From positions 109,630 to 173,629 of the forward strand of contig NZ_AQWM01000004.1 of the NCBI RefSeq assembly GCF_000376105.1: a stretch of DNA of 64,000 nucleotides, in the 5' to 3' direction. Each line of letters begins with the position of its first letter. Position 1 is the stretch's first letter. This document shows, piece by piece, positions 53,667 through 62,089 of the stretch. The position numbers and the translations under genes are program-made. The notes beneath the pieces were generated by a model. It searched no databases. It worked only from the letters and a program-made list of their open reading frames with translations, and was not told the DNA's origin. Source of the DNA: Asticcacaulis benevestitus DSM 16100 = ATCC BAA-896. GTDB taxonomy: Bacteria > Pseudomonadota > Alphaproteobacteria > Caulobacterales > Caulobacteraceae.

Positions 53667-53879
53667 CTAAACCTTATCCTCGGCCAAGGCGTGCGCAACA
53701 ATAGCGTTGGCGTGGCCATGGCCCAGGCCGTGCTCGGACTTGAGGATCGCCACGAGTTCCATGTGCTTTGCCGGGTAGTGCGCGCGCACGATACCCTGCC
53801 AGTCTGCGATGGGACGGCCATACTTTTTCTCTATCGAGGGAAAATAGGAAGCCGGGCCTTTGATCGGTGCGTCTGTCAT
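53667..53879 (-). CDS. DUF4287 family protein
   Basis: A 70-residue protein starting MTDAPIKGPASYFPSIEKKYGRPIADWQGIV, with KHMELVAILKSEHGLGHGHANAIVAHAL, the complete DUF4287 domain. The open frame continues upstream to 54071, but that extension is unlike the family and ATG 53879 gives the standard start. Function unknown; proteins of this kind are small, cytosolic and often near other stress genes. Confidence 0.85.
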   Translation of the reverse strand: MTDAPIKGPASYFPSIEKKYGRPIADWQGIVRAHYPAKHMELVAILKSEHGLGHGHANAIVAHALAEDKV

Positions 53880-54110
53880 GCCGTGATCAAACCGATTTTC
53901 GGCATAGTTGCCAATTCGGTCGCAGGGGGGGGCAAACAAGGGCGGCCGTTTCGTTCCAGGCCTGACTGTCGCGCTCACAACCGAGCGCCTGGTGCCGCCG
54001 AGCCTAAATGCCGACACGGATATGAGGCTCCCAAGCGAATACGTGGCCGCAGCTTTGACTTTCAAATTCACCGGAGAGTCAGATAAACGCGCTTGTCCCT
54101 CAACCTGGTG

Positions 54111-54488
54111 TCATTGTCCGTCAGGCGCATCAAATTGTGCGAAAAACAGTAAAATGCCCGCAGGATCCAGGACGTGAGTGGCCCACGCGCCATAGGCTTC
54201 GCGCCGTGGTGCGTGAACGGTAACCTCGTTGAAGCCTCCTTCCATCTTGACGCGGCTCGCGGTCTCGAACCACTCTTGCGCGCTATCGACAACCAGATGG
54301 AGCATGGTGTTGTGCGCCCAGGCCTCGACAAACGCATTTTGAAGAAAAAAGTGGGAGGCTCCCAGTTCCATAAGCGCGAGATCGGCATCCTGGTAGGATG
54401 ATGTCCATCCCAGACGTGTGTAGAAATCAATCGAGCGACGAAAGTTCTTGGTCGCAATAAAGGGGCGTTGATCCTTGATGGTGGGCAT
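54111..54488 (-). CDS. VOC superfamily protein (glyoxalase/bleomycin-resistance type)
   Basis: A 125-residue protein with beta-alpha-beta-beta-beta modules: QRPFIATKNFRRSIDFYTRLGWTSSYQDADLALMELGASHFFLQNAF and MLHLVVDSAQEW...THVLDPAGILLFFAQ. It fits the vicinal-oxygen-chelate fold; the metal ligands usual in glyoxalase are not clear, so it may be a binding protein. It is divergent from the TetR gene by 127 bases, a layout in which the regulator often controls its neighbour. Confidence 0.85.
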   Translation of the reverse strand: MPTIKDQRPFIATKNFRRSIDFYTRLGWTSSYQDADLALMELGASHFFLQNAFVEAWAHNTMLHLVVDSAQEWFETASRVKMEGGFNEVTVHAPRREAYGAWATHVLDPAGILLFFAQFDAPDGQ

Positions 54489-54615
54489 ATACGAACCGTT
54501 TCTCTAGAAGGGTTAATGAGCCAGGACAGGTGATTTCAGGGATAATATCAAAAGAGGTGCATCCCAAGGCCAACTATGGCAAAGACAATGTTCAATACCG
54601 GACAAAGGCTACAAA

Positions 54616-55179
54616 ATGTCTGCCCTTTACGTTCTTGATCGCCGTCAGGACAGGACGCGCAAGGCCATAAGAAATGCCTTCATCGAACTGATATTCGAAA
54701 AGGATTTCCAATCCGTCTCGATGGCGGCGGTAGCCGACCGTGCCAACATCGGTCGGTCAACCCTCTATGAGCATTTCCGCACAAAGAATGACCTGCTGCG
54801 CGACAATCTGACGACGCCCATGTCGGCGCTGGCATCGATTGTCGGCTCCCGTGATGTCCCCGCGCACCTGTGTGGATGGTTGCGGCACTTTCGTGAAAAA
54901 CAAGCCCTTGGACGTGTTCTGTTCTTTCTGCCCACGCGTGATACCGTTCTGAGCGTGCTGACGGGACTGATTGAGCGCAGGCTGGCCGAGGTCGCCGCAC
55001 AGCCCTCCTGCCTACCGCTCAACCTAGTCGCTGCGCAGATCGCTGCGGCGCAATTCGCGATGCTCACGCCCTGGATATTGGGACAGGTTGCTCTGCCTGT
55101 GACAGCCCTTGCCACAGCCCTGCACCGTTCGACTAAGGCTCTGACCGACACCATAACGGGCCATCCAGGCAACAGCTGA
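54616..55179 (+). CDS. TetR/AcrR family transcriptional regulator
   Basis: A 187-residue repressor-type protein. The N-terminal helix-turn-helix is KAIRNAFIELIFEKDFQSVSMAAVADRANIGRSTLYEHFRTKNDLLRDNL. The C-terminal ligand domain is poorly conserved, with a PAHLCGWLRHF helix. By position it probably controls the divergent VOC gene. ATG 54616 is the first codon, with no strong ribosome site (ACAAAGGCT upstream). Confidence 0.88.
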   Translation: MSALYVLDRRQDRTRKAIRNAFIELIFEKDFQSVSMAAVADRANIGRSTLYEHFRTKNDLLRDNLTTPMSALASIVGSRDVPAHLCGWLRHFREKQALGRVLFFLPTRDTVLSVLTGLIERRLAEVAAQPSCLPLNLVAAQIAAAQFAMLTPWILGQVALPVTALATALHRSTKALTDTITGHPGNS

Positions 55180-55211
55180 GTCACGGAAATCGTTCTATTT
55201 TCAAGCCGAAA

Positions 55212-55237
55212 CGCCCGCTTCCATAAAAAAGCGGGCG
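55212..55237. terminator. Hairpin between convergent TetR and aldehyde dehydrogenase genes
   Basis: CGCCCGCTT (55212-55220) pairs perfectly with AAGCGGGCG (55229-55237). The position between convergent genes suggests a shared terminator; the T tract is short. Confidence 0.65.
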
Positions 55238-55262
55238 CAATGGGCAGGAAAGATACGAAAGC

Positions 55263-56780
55263 CTAGAAGAAGCCGACCTTCGCGGGGGCGTAGGACACCA
55301 GCAGGTTCTTGGTCTGCTGATAGTGGTCCAGCATCATCTTGTGGTTTTCACGCCCGATGCCGGATTGCTTGTACCCCCCAAAGGCGGCGTGCGCCGGATA
55401 CTGGTGGTAGCAGTTGGTCCACACCCGGCCGGCCTGGATGCCGCGGCCGGCGCGATAGGCGGTGTTCATATCGCGTGACCACACCCCAGCGCCCAGACCA
55501 TAGATCGTGTCGTTGGCGATCTCGATGGCCTCTTCCACGGTCTTGAAGGTGGTCACCGAAACGACCGGCCCGAAGATTTCCTCCTGGAAGACGCGCATCT
55601 TGTTGTGGCCTTCGAAGATGGTCGGCTTGATGTAGAAGCCGTCCTTCAGGTCGCCGCTCAGGATGTTGGCGTCGCCGCCGGTCAAGACCTTGGCGCCTTC
55701 GCTCCTGCCGATATCGAGATATTTCAGGATCTTATCATACTGCTCTTTCGACGCCTGCGCGCCGATCATGGTGCCTGTATTGAGCGGATCGCCCTGGGTG
55801 ATGGCCTCGACGCGCTTGATGGCGCGTTCCATGAAGCGATCGTAAATCGACTCCTGCACCAGGGCGCGCGACGGGCAGGTGCAGACCTCGCCCTGATTGA
55901 GCGCGAAGAAGGCGAAGCCCTCCATCGCCTTGTCGAGGAACGCGTCGTCCTCGGCCATGACGTCGGCGAAGAAGACGTTGGGTGACTTGCCGCCCAGTTC
56001 GAGCGTGATGTTGGTGAGGTTGTTCGAGGCATAGCCCATGATGGCCTTGCCGACCGCGGTCGAGCCTGTAAAGGCGATCTTGGCGATGCGCGGGTTCTGT
56101 GCCAGCGGCTTGCCGGCCTCAAGACCCGTGCCGCTGACGATATTGAGCACGCCCGGCGGCAGCAGGTCCTGAATGAACTCCATCAGCACGAGGATCGAGG
56201 CCGGGGTCTGCTCGGCAGGCTTCAGCACGATGCAGTTACCGGCGGCCAGGGCCGGGGCGATTTTCCACGCCGCCATCAGGATGGGGAAGTTCCACGGAAT
56301 GATCTGCCCGACCACACCCAGCGGTTCATGGAAGTGATAGGCGACCGTGTCGTGATCGAGCTCCGAAACGCCGCCTTCCTGCGCGCGGATACAGCCGGCG
56401 AAGTAGCGGAAGTGATCGACCGCCAGCGGGATATCGGCGTTGGTGGTTTCACGCAGGGGCTTGCCGTTATCCCAGGTTTCAGCCTCGGCGATGACGGCGA
56501 GATTGTCCTGAATGCGCTGGGCGACAGCGAGCAGCAGGTTGGAGCGCTCGGTCACCGAGGTGCGGCCCCACTTGTCCTTGGCGGCGTGGGCGGCGTCGAG
56601 CGCCAGTTCAATATCCTCGGCCGAGGAGCGCGGCACTTCGCACAGCTTCTGGCCATTCACCGGCGAGGTGTTGTCCATATATTTGCCATGCACCGGCTCG
56701 ATCCACTGACCGCCGATGAAATTGCCATAGCGCGTCTTGAAGGGCACGCCGGCTTCAATATTGCGTTCAAACTTGGTCAT
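55263..56780 (-). CDS. exaC: Aldehyde dehydrogenase (acetaldehyde/ExaC type)
   Basis: A 505-residue NAD(P)-dependent aldehyde dehydrogenase. The catalytic cysteine is C300 in [17 protein letters not shown]; the glutamate is in [13 protein letters not shown], and [22 protein letters not shown] and [15 protein letters not shown] form the cofactor site. The double-cysteine VCTCPSR and the C-terminal [28 protein letters not shown] tail resemble acetaldehyde dehydrogenases of ethanol metabolism (ExaC/AldB). The gene is divergent from an AcoR-like regulator, the usual context for this type. Substrate is inferred. Confidence 0.9.
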   Translation of the reverse strand: MTKFERNIEAGVPFKTRYGNFIGGQWIEPVHGKYMDNTSPVNGQKLCEVPRSSAEDIELALDAAHAAKDKWGRTSVTERSNLLLAVAQRIQDNLAVIAEAETWDNGKPLRETTNADIPLAVDHFRYFAGCIRAQEGGVSELDHDTVAYHFHEPLGVVGQIIPWNFPILMAAWKIAPALAAGNCIVLKPAEQTPASILVLMEFIQDLLPPGVLNIVSGTGLEAGKPLAQNPRIAKIAFTGSTAVGKAIMGYASNNLTNITLELGGKSPNVFFADVMAEDDAFLDKAMEGFAFFALNQGEVCTCPSRALVQESIYDRFMERAIKRVEAITQGDPLNTGTMIGAQASKEQYDKILKYLDIGRSEGAKVLTGGDANILSGDLKDGFYIKPTIFEGHNKMRVFQEEIFGPVVSVTTFKTVEEAIEIANDTIYGLGAGVWSRDMNTAYRAGRGIQAGRVWTNCYHQYPAHAAFGGYKQSGIGRENHKMMLDHYQQTKNLLVSYAPAKVGFF

Positions 56781-57073
56781 GGAGACTCCTGTTGTTTCCT
56801 ATAGGGCGCGATAGGGCCTCGCGTCTTGGGCCTGACGCTGCGCCTGTGTGCGGCGCAACAACAACTGTCATCCGGTTTCCTGAGCGGTGTGTGAGGCGGA
56901 TTTCACCCCGTATAACGGCGTTTGTCGCGCCACACGACAGAGTTTGGAACGGTGTCGCAGTTTGCAACACAGGCGGCGCATTTTGGATCAAAACTATCGT
57001 GAGCGCTCAGATTGCGCTTGCGCGCCGCCCGCAAAAGGCTTTCCCTCACCCTATAAAAAAACAGGGATGCGAC
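56781..57073. promoter_or_regulatory. Divergent promoter region of aldehyde dehydrogenase and its regulator
   Basis: Two inverted repeats lie in this 293-base gap: TGTCG-N7-CGACA (56923-56939) and GTGTCGCA-GTT-TGCAACAC (56952-56970, seven of eight pairs). Both carry the GTGTCG core and are plausible sites for the Fis-type HTH regulator. I did not find a clear sigma-54 -24/-12 element. Confidence 0.5.
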
Positions 57074-58120
57074 TTGACGACGCCTGATCCACAAAAAATC
57101 CAGAAAGCCCGTGAAGTCTTCTTCGCGCACAAAGGCTTGCCCGTTGATCAGATCGGCCATTCCATCCTGCGCTCGTGGATACGCTGCGCCGATATGGGGC
57201 TGGATGAGCGCAGCCTGCCGCGCGTCGATGCCCCTACCGCTTCGGAAATCCGCCTGCTGCACGAGAAGCACGAAGCCCTGCGCCGCATCTCGCGTCCGGA
57301 ACTCGACGCGCTCTATACCGAAGCCCGCGAAATCTCCGGCATCGTTATCCTGACCAACGCCAAGGGCGAGATCCTGGACGCCGTCGGTGACGCCGGTTTC
57401 GCCGACAAGGCCGCCCAGGTGGCCTTGCGCCCCGGCATATTGTGGAGCGAGGACGGCACGGGCACCAACGCCATCGGCACCGCCATCGCCGAGCGCCGCG
57501 CTGTGGTGGTCAATGGCGGCGAACACTATTTCCAGAGCCATCAGGTGCTGACCTGCGCCGCCACGCCGATCATCGATCCGCGCGGCGCCGTCATCGGCGT
57601 GCTCGATATTTCCGCGCCGGCCACGCAGCAGAACGGCCAGGTCATCGGTCTGGTCCGCATGGCGGTCGAGCAGATCGAACACCGCCTGTTCCGCGGCGGC
57701 TTTGACGGCTGCCAGACCCTGCGCTTCCAGACCGACCCCAACCTGCTCGGTGTCGCCCGCGAAGGCATATTGGTGGTGAAGGACGGCGTGATCGTGGCCG
57801 CCAACCGGCGCGGCCTGTCGCTGATCGGCCGCACCTGGGACGGGCTTGACCATATGCACGTCGAGGAGATCTTCGACACCTCCGCCGCGCACCTGGCTTC
57901 GGGCCGGCTGAAAGCGCAGGACGGCCGCGAGTTCTTCGCCCAGTTCGATGGCGAGGCTACGGGGACATCCCAGCCAGTCGTGCCGCAGCAAAGCCTCGAA
58001 GACATCGAACTGTCGAGCATCCGGCAGGCTCTGGCGGCGCACGGCGGCAATGTCAGCGCCGCCGCCCGCCATCTGGGCATCCACCGCAGCACGATCTATC
58101 GTCGCATCCAGGACATGTAG
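57074..58120 (+). CDS. AcoR-like GAF/Fis-type HTH regulator lacking the AAA+ domain
   Basis: A 348-residue regulator. An N-terminal region (VFFAHKGLPVDQIGHSILRSWIRCADMGLD) and GAF-like domain (SGIVILTNAKGEILDAVGDAGFA...GTNAIGTAIAERRAVVVNGGEHYFQSHQVLTCAATPIID) are those of AcoR-type activators. After a PAS-like block (AREGILVVKDGVIVAANRRGLSLIG) it goes straight to the Fis-type HTH (IRQALAAHGGNVSAAARHLGIHRSTIYRRIQ); the sigma-54-interacting ATPase domain is absent. It is divergent from exaC, its likely target. The TTG at 57074 (MTTPDPQ) is the likeliest start; the frame is open to 56792. Confidence 0.8.
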   Translation: MTTPDPQKIQKAREVFFAHKGLPVDQIGHSILRSWIRCADMGLDERSLPRVDAPTASEIRLLHEKHEALRRISRPELDALYTEAREISGIVILTNAKGEILDAVGDAGFADKAAQVALRPGILWSEDGTGTNAIGTAIAERRAVVVNGGEHYFQSHQVLTCAATPIIDPRGAVIGVLDISAPATQQNGQVIGLVRMAVEQIEHRLFRGGFDGCQTLRFQTDPNLLGVAREGILVVKDGVIVAANRRGLSLIGRTWDGLDHMHVEEIFDTSAAHLASGRLKAQDGREFFAQFDGEATGTSQPVVPQQSLEDIELSSIRQALAAHGGNVSAAARHLGIHRSTIYRRIQDM

Positions 58121-58353
58121 GCCCTGCCGCGCACGGCTTGAGCGCATAAAATGTCGCCTTTACGGTTACATCTCGTTCATGAACCCCTTTTAATTTGATT
58201 TAAAAGCAACCTTCCTTCACTTTAGCGTCAAGTTCGGTCGCTATAGACCGATGTTTTCCGGCTTTTGGCTCACCCTAAAGCTCTGCTCTGGCGCACTTTT
58301 CCTTAAACGCGACATTGAGTGAGGCCCGCGCCGAAAGTCCTTTGGAGGCCAGT

Positions 58354-59424
58354 ATGCGTAACGATGTTCTCAAATTCTCCCTGGGCGCGGTCGGCGTCCT
58401 CGCCCTGTTGACAGCCGGCACCGCCTCGGCGCAGGGAGCCGCCAACAACGACGGCCCTCAGATCGAACTGCGCGACATGGTGGCCCGCGTCGTTATCACG
58501 CCCGAAGACCGCAGCGACGTCGATATCCGCGTGCGCTACGGCAAGGTCAAGGTGCCGACCCTGATGGTGTCGCAACGTGGCAATGTCACCGTGCTCAACG
58601 GCCACCTCAGCAATCCGGCGCGCGGCACCGGCTTCAATTTCCGCATCAATATCCACGACGACGACGATGTGTCGGTCAACGGCGGCAAGGTGCATATTTC
58701 CGGCATCGGCATGGTGGATGTATCGGATCTGCCACTGGTCTTCGTTCGCGTCCCCAACAAGGCCGTGGTCAAGGATTCGGCCTATAGCTTCGGCCGCATC
58801 GGCCCCAGCAAGTCGCTGGACTTCATCATGAACGGCAGCGGCGAATGGGCCATTGATCCCGTCGGCGGCCAGCTCAGCATCATCAACAGCGGCTCGGGCA
58901 CCATCAATGTCTCCACCGCCGGCGACAGCATCGTCGACAATATGGGCTCCGGCGACATCAACCTCGGCACCGTGCGCAATCTCAAGGCCGTGCTGACCGG
59001 CTCCGGCAATTTCAACGTCAGCCAGAGCGCCAATACCCTGCTGCAGAACCAGGGCTCAGGCGACGTCACGCTCAGCCGCACCGGCGCCATCAAGGCTCAG
59101 CTCAATGCGTCCGGCGATTTGTCGCTTGGCAATGTCATGGGCGGGCTGACCGTGATCAATAACGGCTCCAGCGATATCAATGTCGGCCGCGTGGCAGGCC
59201 CGGTCACGCTCGATCTGGCCGGTTCGGGCGATGTCTCGATCTCGGAAGGCCAGGTCTCTGACTTCATGCTCAAGGGCTCCGGCTCGGGCGATGTCTCCTA
59301 CGGCGGCATCACCAACACGGTCAATGTCGATTCCAACGGCTCGGGTGATGTCAGCATCGCCAAGGCCACCGGCGCCGTCGTCACCAAGGTGGTCGGCTCC
59401 GGCGAAATGCACATCGGGCATTAG
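58354..59424 (+). CDS. Secreted GSGD-repeat protein (GIN/DUF2807-like beta-helix)
   Basis: A 356-residue exported protein with signal (SLGAVGVLALLTAGTASAQ) and ATG 58354 after TTGGAGG. From about residue 160 to the end it consists of short repeats with the pattern G-S-G-D/T-(V/I)-x-(V/L/I) (NSGSGTINVSTAG, NMGSGDINLGTV, TGSGNFNVSQS, NQGSGDVTLSRT, AGSGDVSISEG, GSGSGDVSYGGI, NGSGDVSIAKA), one turn of a beta-helix each of 20-22 residues. This matches the GIN/adhesin-head architecture (DUF2807) of putative surface or envelope-sensing proteins. Function unknown. Confidence 0.85.
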   Translation: MRNDVLKFSLGAVGVLALLTAGTASAQGAANNDGPQIELRDMVARVVITPEDRSDVDIRVRYGKVKVPTLMVSQRGNVTVLNGHLSNPARGTGFNFRINIHDDDDVSVNGGKVHISGIGMVDVSDLPLVFVRVPNKAVVKDSAYSFGRIGPSKSLDFIMNGSGEWAIDPVGGQLSIINSGSGTINVSTAGDSIVDNMGSGDINLGTVRNLKAVLTGSGNFNVSQSANTLLQNQGSGDVTLSRTGAIKAQLNASGDLSLGNVMGGLTVINNGSSDINVGRVAGPVTLDLAGSGDVSISEGQVSDFMLKGSGSGDVSYGGITNTVNVDSNGSGDVSIAKATGAVVTKVVGSGEMHIGH

Positions 59425-59529
59425 CCGCCTTAAATCTATCCTCTACGCCCAGCGCCGCGCTTCCATGGCGCTACGGCCTATCCGCGGCCTTTTATCCCCC
59501 GCTGTTCAGGCGAGGCGTAAGGTGTGGGC

Positions 59530-59952
59530 ATGACCCAGCCCCTCACCCCGTCCCACATCCCGCTCCCCGACCGACAGCGCCTGCGCCAACGCCAGCGCGC
59601 CGCGCAGCTTATCGCCGCCTTTGAGGCGACGTCACAGCAAACCGTCACCGAGATCAACTGCGCCGCCCGCGCCCTGATCGTGCTCGACCGCATGCTGACC
59701 CAGCTATGGACGGAACCGGGCGACACACCCGTTCGTCGCGCGAAGAACATAGCTGGCAGCGCGCCCGCCAAAGACGACCAGACACCCGACGAAAAGACAT
59801 CGGACGAAGATACCCGGAGCCAAGATACCGGTAGCGAAGAGACAGGCAGCGCACCGCCGCCTCTTAACCGCCGGCAGCACCGCGCCTTAGCCGCACGCAC
59901 ACGCATCACGCCCCAGGCAACGCCGTCAAGCCTTCGCTGTGAGAGCGGATAA
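59530..59952 (+). CDS. Hypothetical protein
   Basis: A 140-residue frame from ATG 59530 (a GTG two codons upstream is also possible). First part is a helical segment (RQRLRQRQRAAQLIAAFEATSQQTVTEINCAARALIVLDRMLTQLW), the second is acidic and disordered (KDDQTPDEKTSDEDTRSQDTGSEE), the end is basic. No family recognised. Composition and lack of frame-shadow alternatives make coding likely but unproven. It might bind nucleic acid or a partner through the helical part. Confidence 0.55.
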   Translation: MTQPLTPSHIPLPDRQRLRQRQRAAQLIAAFEATSQQTVTEINCAARALIVLDRMLTQLWTEPGDTPVRRAKNIAGSAPAKDDQTPDEKTSDEDTRSQDTGSEETGSAPPPLNRRQHRALAARTRITPQATPSSLRCESG

Positions 59953-60220
59953 TGGGGCGCTTTACCCCCTGCGACAGCCTGCCGCACACATTTCATCCGA
60001 AACGACCGCCGGATTTCAGGAAAATTTCCGAACTTTCACCACCACACGCTTAAGTCTTGTTGCGCCGCACAATAATCCGGCAACGTTAACGTTTTGTAAT
60101 TTTAAGTATTTGATTTTAAACACTTATTACAAATGATTCATGACATCCAATTCATTTGAACTCCGCACGTTGAAGGCGCATATGGGGGTCATCGCAACAC
60201 ACACCAAGGAGATATCCACC
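59953..60220. promoter_or_regulatory. AT-rich leader of the micropeptide array
   Basis: This 268-base gap contains an AT-rich block (60060-60145) with an imperfect inverted repeat GTAAT...AAGTATTT-GATTTT-AAACACTT...TTAC (60096-60130), 90 bases before the first peptide. It is the probable promoter and operator region for the array. Confidence 0.5.
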
Positions 60221-60304
60221 ATGACCACCCAAGTTTACACCGCCACCGCCCTCGCCGCCGGCACGCTCTTCATGATCGTCGCGCTCATCACCCTCGGCCT
60301 CTAA
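60221..60304 (+). CDS. Micropeptide 1 of three (27 residues, single helix)
   Basis: ATG 60221 to TAA 60302-60304, with a strong ribosome site AAGGAG (60206-60211). The product starts MTTQVYTATALAAG and continues TLFMIVALITLGL, one hydrophobic helix with no charged residue. It aligns with the next two peptides around LAA-x-T-x-FM. Third positions are almost all C or G, as in real genes of this organism. Single-pass membrane peptide; function unknown. Confidence 0.75.
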   Translation: MTTQVYTATALAAGTLFMIVALITLGL

Positions 60305-60329
60305 CTCAACCTCAAAAAGGAACATCACC

Positions 60330-60422
60330 ATGACCCATTCCATCGCCCCTATCGCCACCGTAACCGCCCTCGCCGCCCTGACCCTGTTCATGCTGGCCTC
60401 GCTGTTCACCGTCGGCATGTAA
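60330..60422 (+). CDS. Micropeptide 2 of three (30 residues, single helix)
   Basis: ATG 60330 to TAA 60420-60422, ribosome site AAGGAA (60317-60322). Sequence starts MTHSIAPIATVTALAAL and goes on TLFMLASLFTVGM. It shares the A-L-A-A-x-T-L-F-M core with peptide 1, and lies 25 bases after it. Hydrophobic, one predicted membrane helix, short polar head. Confidence 0.78.
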   Translation: MTHSIAPIATVTALAALTLFMLASLFTVGM

Positions 60423-60456
60423 GCCGCAACACCCTCATTCCATAAGGTACACGACC

Positions 60457-60543
60457 ATGACTCTCTCGATCCCCACCGTTTCGGCCCTGGCCGCTTTCAC
60501 CGCCTTTATGACCTTCGCCCTGCTGAGCCTCGGCCACCGCTAG
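60457..60543 (+). CDS. Micropeptide 3 of three (28 residues, single helix)
   Basis: ATG 60457 to TAG 60541-60543, ribosome site AAGG (60444-60447). Starts MTLSIPTVSALAAFTAFM and ends TFALLSLGHR. It has the same S-A-L-A-A-x-T-x-F-M core as its two neighbours but a basic tail. A hairpin terminator follows 29 bases later, closing a single transcription unit of three tiny genes. Confidence 0.78.
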   Translation: MTLSIPTVSALAAFTAFMTFALLSLGHR

Positions 60544-60571
60544 GCACCTTTTTGTATCTACGCATAAAATA

Positions 60572-60606
60572 AGGCGCGGAGAGCTCACCTCCCGCGCCTA
60601 TTTCTT
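60572..60606 (+). terminator. Terminator of the micropeptide array
   Basis: AGGCGCGG (60572-60579) pairs with CCGCGCCT (60592-60599), then ATTTCTTT follows: a rho-independent terminator just after micropeptide 3. Confidence 0.75.
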
Positions 60607-60672
60607 TGCCTTAACGCAACCTTGAGTTTTTTCGGCTAGGTTTTCAAAATAGATCCGCCGGAGTATGCGTTC

Positions 60673-61455
60673 ATGAACCCCAAACTGTCCTGTCAAGGAT
60701 GCCGTGATGGCGCCGACCTGCCCTTCGCCTTCACCATGGCTTTCCAGCCGATCCTTGACGCTAGCGAAGGCCGCATCTGGGGTTATGAAGCGCTGGTGCG
60801 CGGGCCGGAGGGGCAAGGCGCCGGCACGGTGCTTGATGAGGTCACGCCGCAAATGATGTACAGGTTCGATCAGGCGTGCCGTGTGCGCGCGATCGAACTG
60901 TTCGGTCAACTATCGCCGCATGACGACACGCGCCTGTCGATCAATTTCATGCCTAATGCCGTCTATGAGCCGTCGACCTGCCTCCGCGCCTCCCTGGACG
61001 CCGCGGCCCGCATTGGGCTCAATCCCAAACGCCTGGTGTTCGAATTTACCGAACATGAGCGTTTCACCGACACGGCCCATATTTCGAACATCGTCGCGGA
61101 ATATAAGCGCCTAGGTTTTATGACGGCGCTTGATGATTTTGGCTCCGGCTATGCCGGCCTGAACCTGCTGGCCAATCTCCAGACCGACCTGATCAAGATC
61201 GATATGGAACTGATCCGCGATATCAATGCCGACAGCGTGCGTCAGGCGATCGTAGCCGGTATCAAGTCGATCGCGCGGGCGCTCGATATCCAGGTCATCG
61301 CCGAAGGGATCGAATCCGAGGCCGAACTGACGACCTTGCGCGCCGCCGGTATATCGCTGTTTCAGGGCTATTATTTCGCCAGACCGCAGATCGAGGCCTT
61401 GCCCATGGTCGAGGGCTTTACGATCCGCTCCGCCGCACAAGCCCTAAGCGCTTAA
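60673..61455 (+). CDS. EAL domain protein (cyclic di-GMP phosphodiesterase)
   Basis: A 260-residue stand-alone EAL protein. After a short N-terminus with a C-x2-C pair (LSCQGCRDG), the domain begins TMAFQPILD and contains YEALVRG (the E-A-L glutamate), SINFMPN, LVFEFTEHE, ALDDFGSGYAGLNLL (D-D-F-G-x-G-Y), DLIKIDMELI, VIAEGIE and FQGYYFARP. All metal and catalytic residues expected for an active enzyme are present. It should hydrolyse c-di-GMP and so favour motility. The C-x2-C could bind metal or redox-sense; unproven. Confidence 0.93.
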   Translation: MNPKLSCQGCRDGADLPFAFTMAFQPILDASEGRIWGYEALVRGPEGQGAGTVLDEVTPQMMYRFDQACRVRAIELFGQLSPHDDTRLSINFMPNAVYEPSTCLRASLDAAARIGLNPKRLVFEFTEHERFTDTAHISNIVAEYKRLGFMTALDDFGSGYAGLNLLANLQTDLIKIDMELIRDINADSVRQAIVAGIKSIARALDIQVIAEGIESEAELTTLRAAGISLFQGYYFARPQIEALPMVEGFTIRSAAQALSA

Positions 61456-61459
61456 CGGA

Positions 61460-61990
61460 TTACTCCATATCTATCCTGTAGCTGCACCCCGCCAGGGTCT
61501 TGCCGGGATGGGAATCGACGTTGGAAACGTTCAGGCTGACCTTGGTCTTCCACTTGAAATCGCCCTCGCTTTCTTCCGTCTCCGAAATAATGCGCTCGCC
61601 CATGAACTTGGTCTCGGTCGCATAGGCGGGCTCGACCTCCAGCGCCTTGGCCACCGCCGCCGCATCGGGCGTATCCAGCACCGCCATAGGCCCTGAATTG
61701 GTGAAGACGACGGTCTGCGTCTTGTACCCAAACACCTCGATCGGCGCGCCCAGTTTATACTGGCTCAGGAACGGATTGCCGGACTCGACCTTGGTCATGC
61801 CTAGCGGATGCTCCGGCGCCTCGTCGGAGTTCATCCAGAAGGCCACGCCGTTATAGGTGGGCACATCGGCCTTGCATTCGATCAGGTCGGCGATACGGAC
61901 CGTCGACGGGTCGAAATCGTCTTCTTCCTGCGCAAAGGCGGGGCTGGCCAAAGCGGTAACAGCCGACAGTAGTATCAGTCGTTTCATCAT
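61460..61990 (-). CDS. Periplasmic protein of unknown function
   Basis: A 176-residue exported protein with signal MMKRLILLSAVTALASPAFAQ. The mature part has two cysteines (IECKADVP near 39 and LAGCSYRIDME near 170) that could form a disulfide, and strands such as PIEVFGYKTQTVVFTNSGPMAVLD. No family recognised. The gene ends 5 bases from the convergent EAL gene. Confidence 0.65.
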   Translation of the reverse strand: MMKRLILLSAVTALASPAFAQEEDDFDPSTVRIADLIECKADVPTYNGVAFWMNSDEAPEHPLGMTKVESGNPFLSQYKLGAPIEVFGYKTQTVVFTNSGPMAVLDTPDAAAVAKALEVEPAYATETKFMGERIISETEESEGDFKWKTKVSLNVSNVDSHPGKTLAGCSYRIDME

Positions 61991-62027
61991 TATCTCTCAT
62001 TTGCCCGGCCCTCGCCCATAAGGCACG

Positions 62028-62062
62028 AAAAAGGCGCAGGTGACCAGCCCCCCCCCTGCGCC
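62028..62062 (-). terminator. Terminator of fumC
   Basis: On the minus strand GGCGCAGG and CCTGCGCC (eight pairs, 62033-62062) enclose a G/C-rich loop with nine Gs and are followed by TTTTT (62028-62032). Lies about 30 bases after the fumC stop. Confidence 0.8.
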
Positions 62063-62089
62063 TCTATCATTCGGTATAAATAAGCCAGA

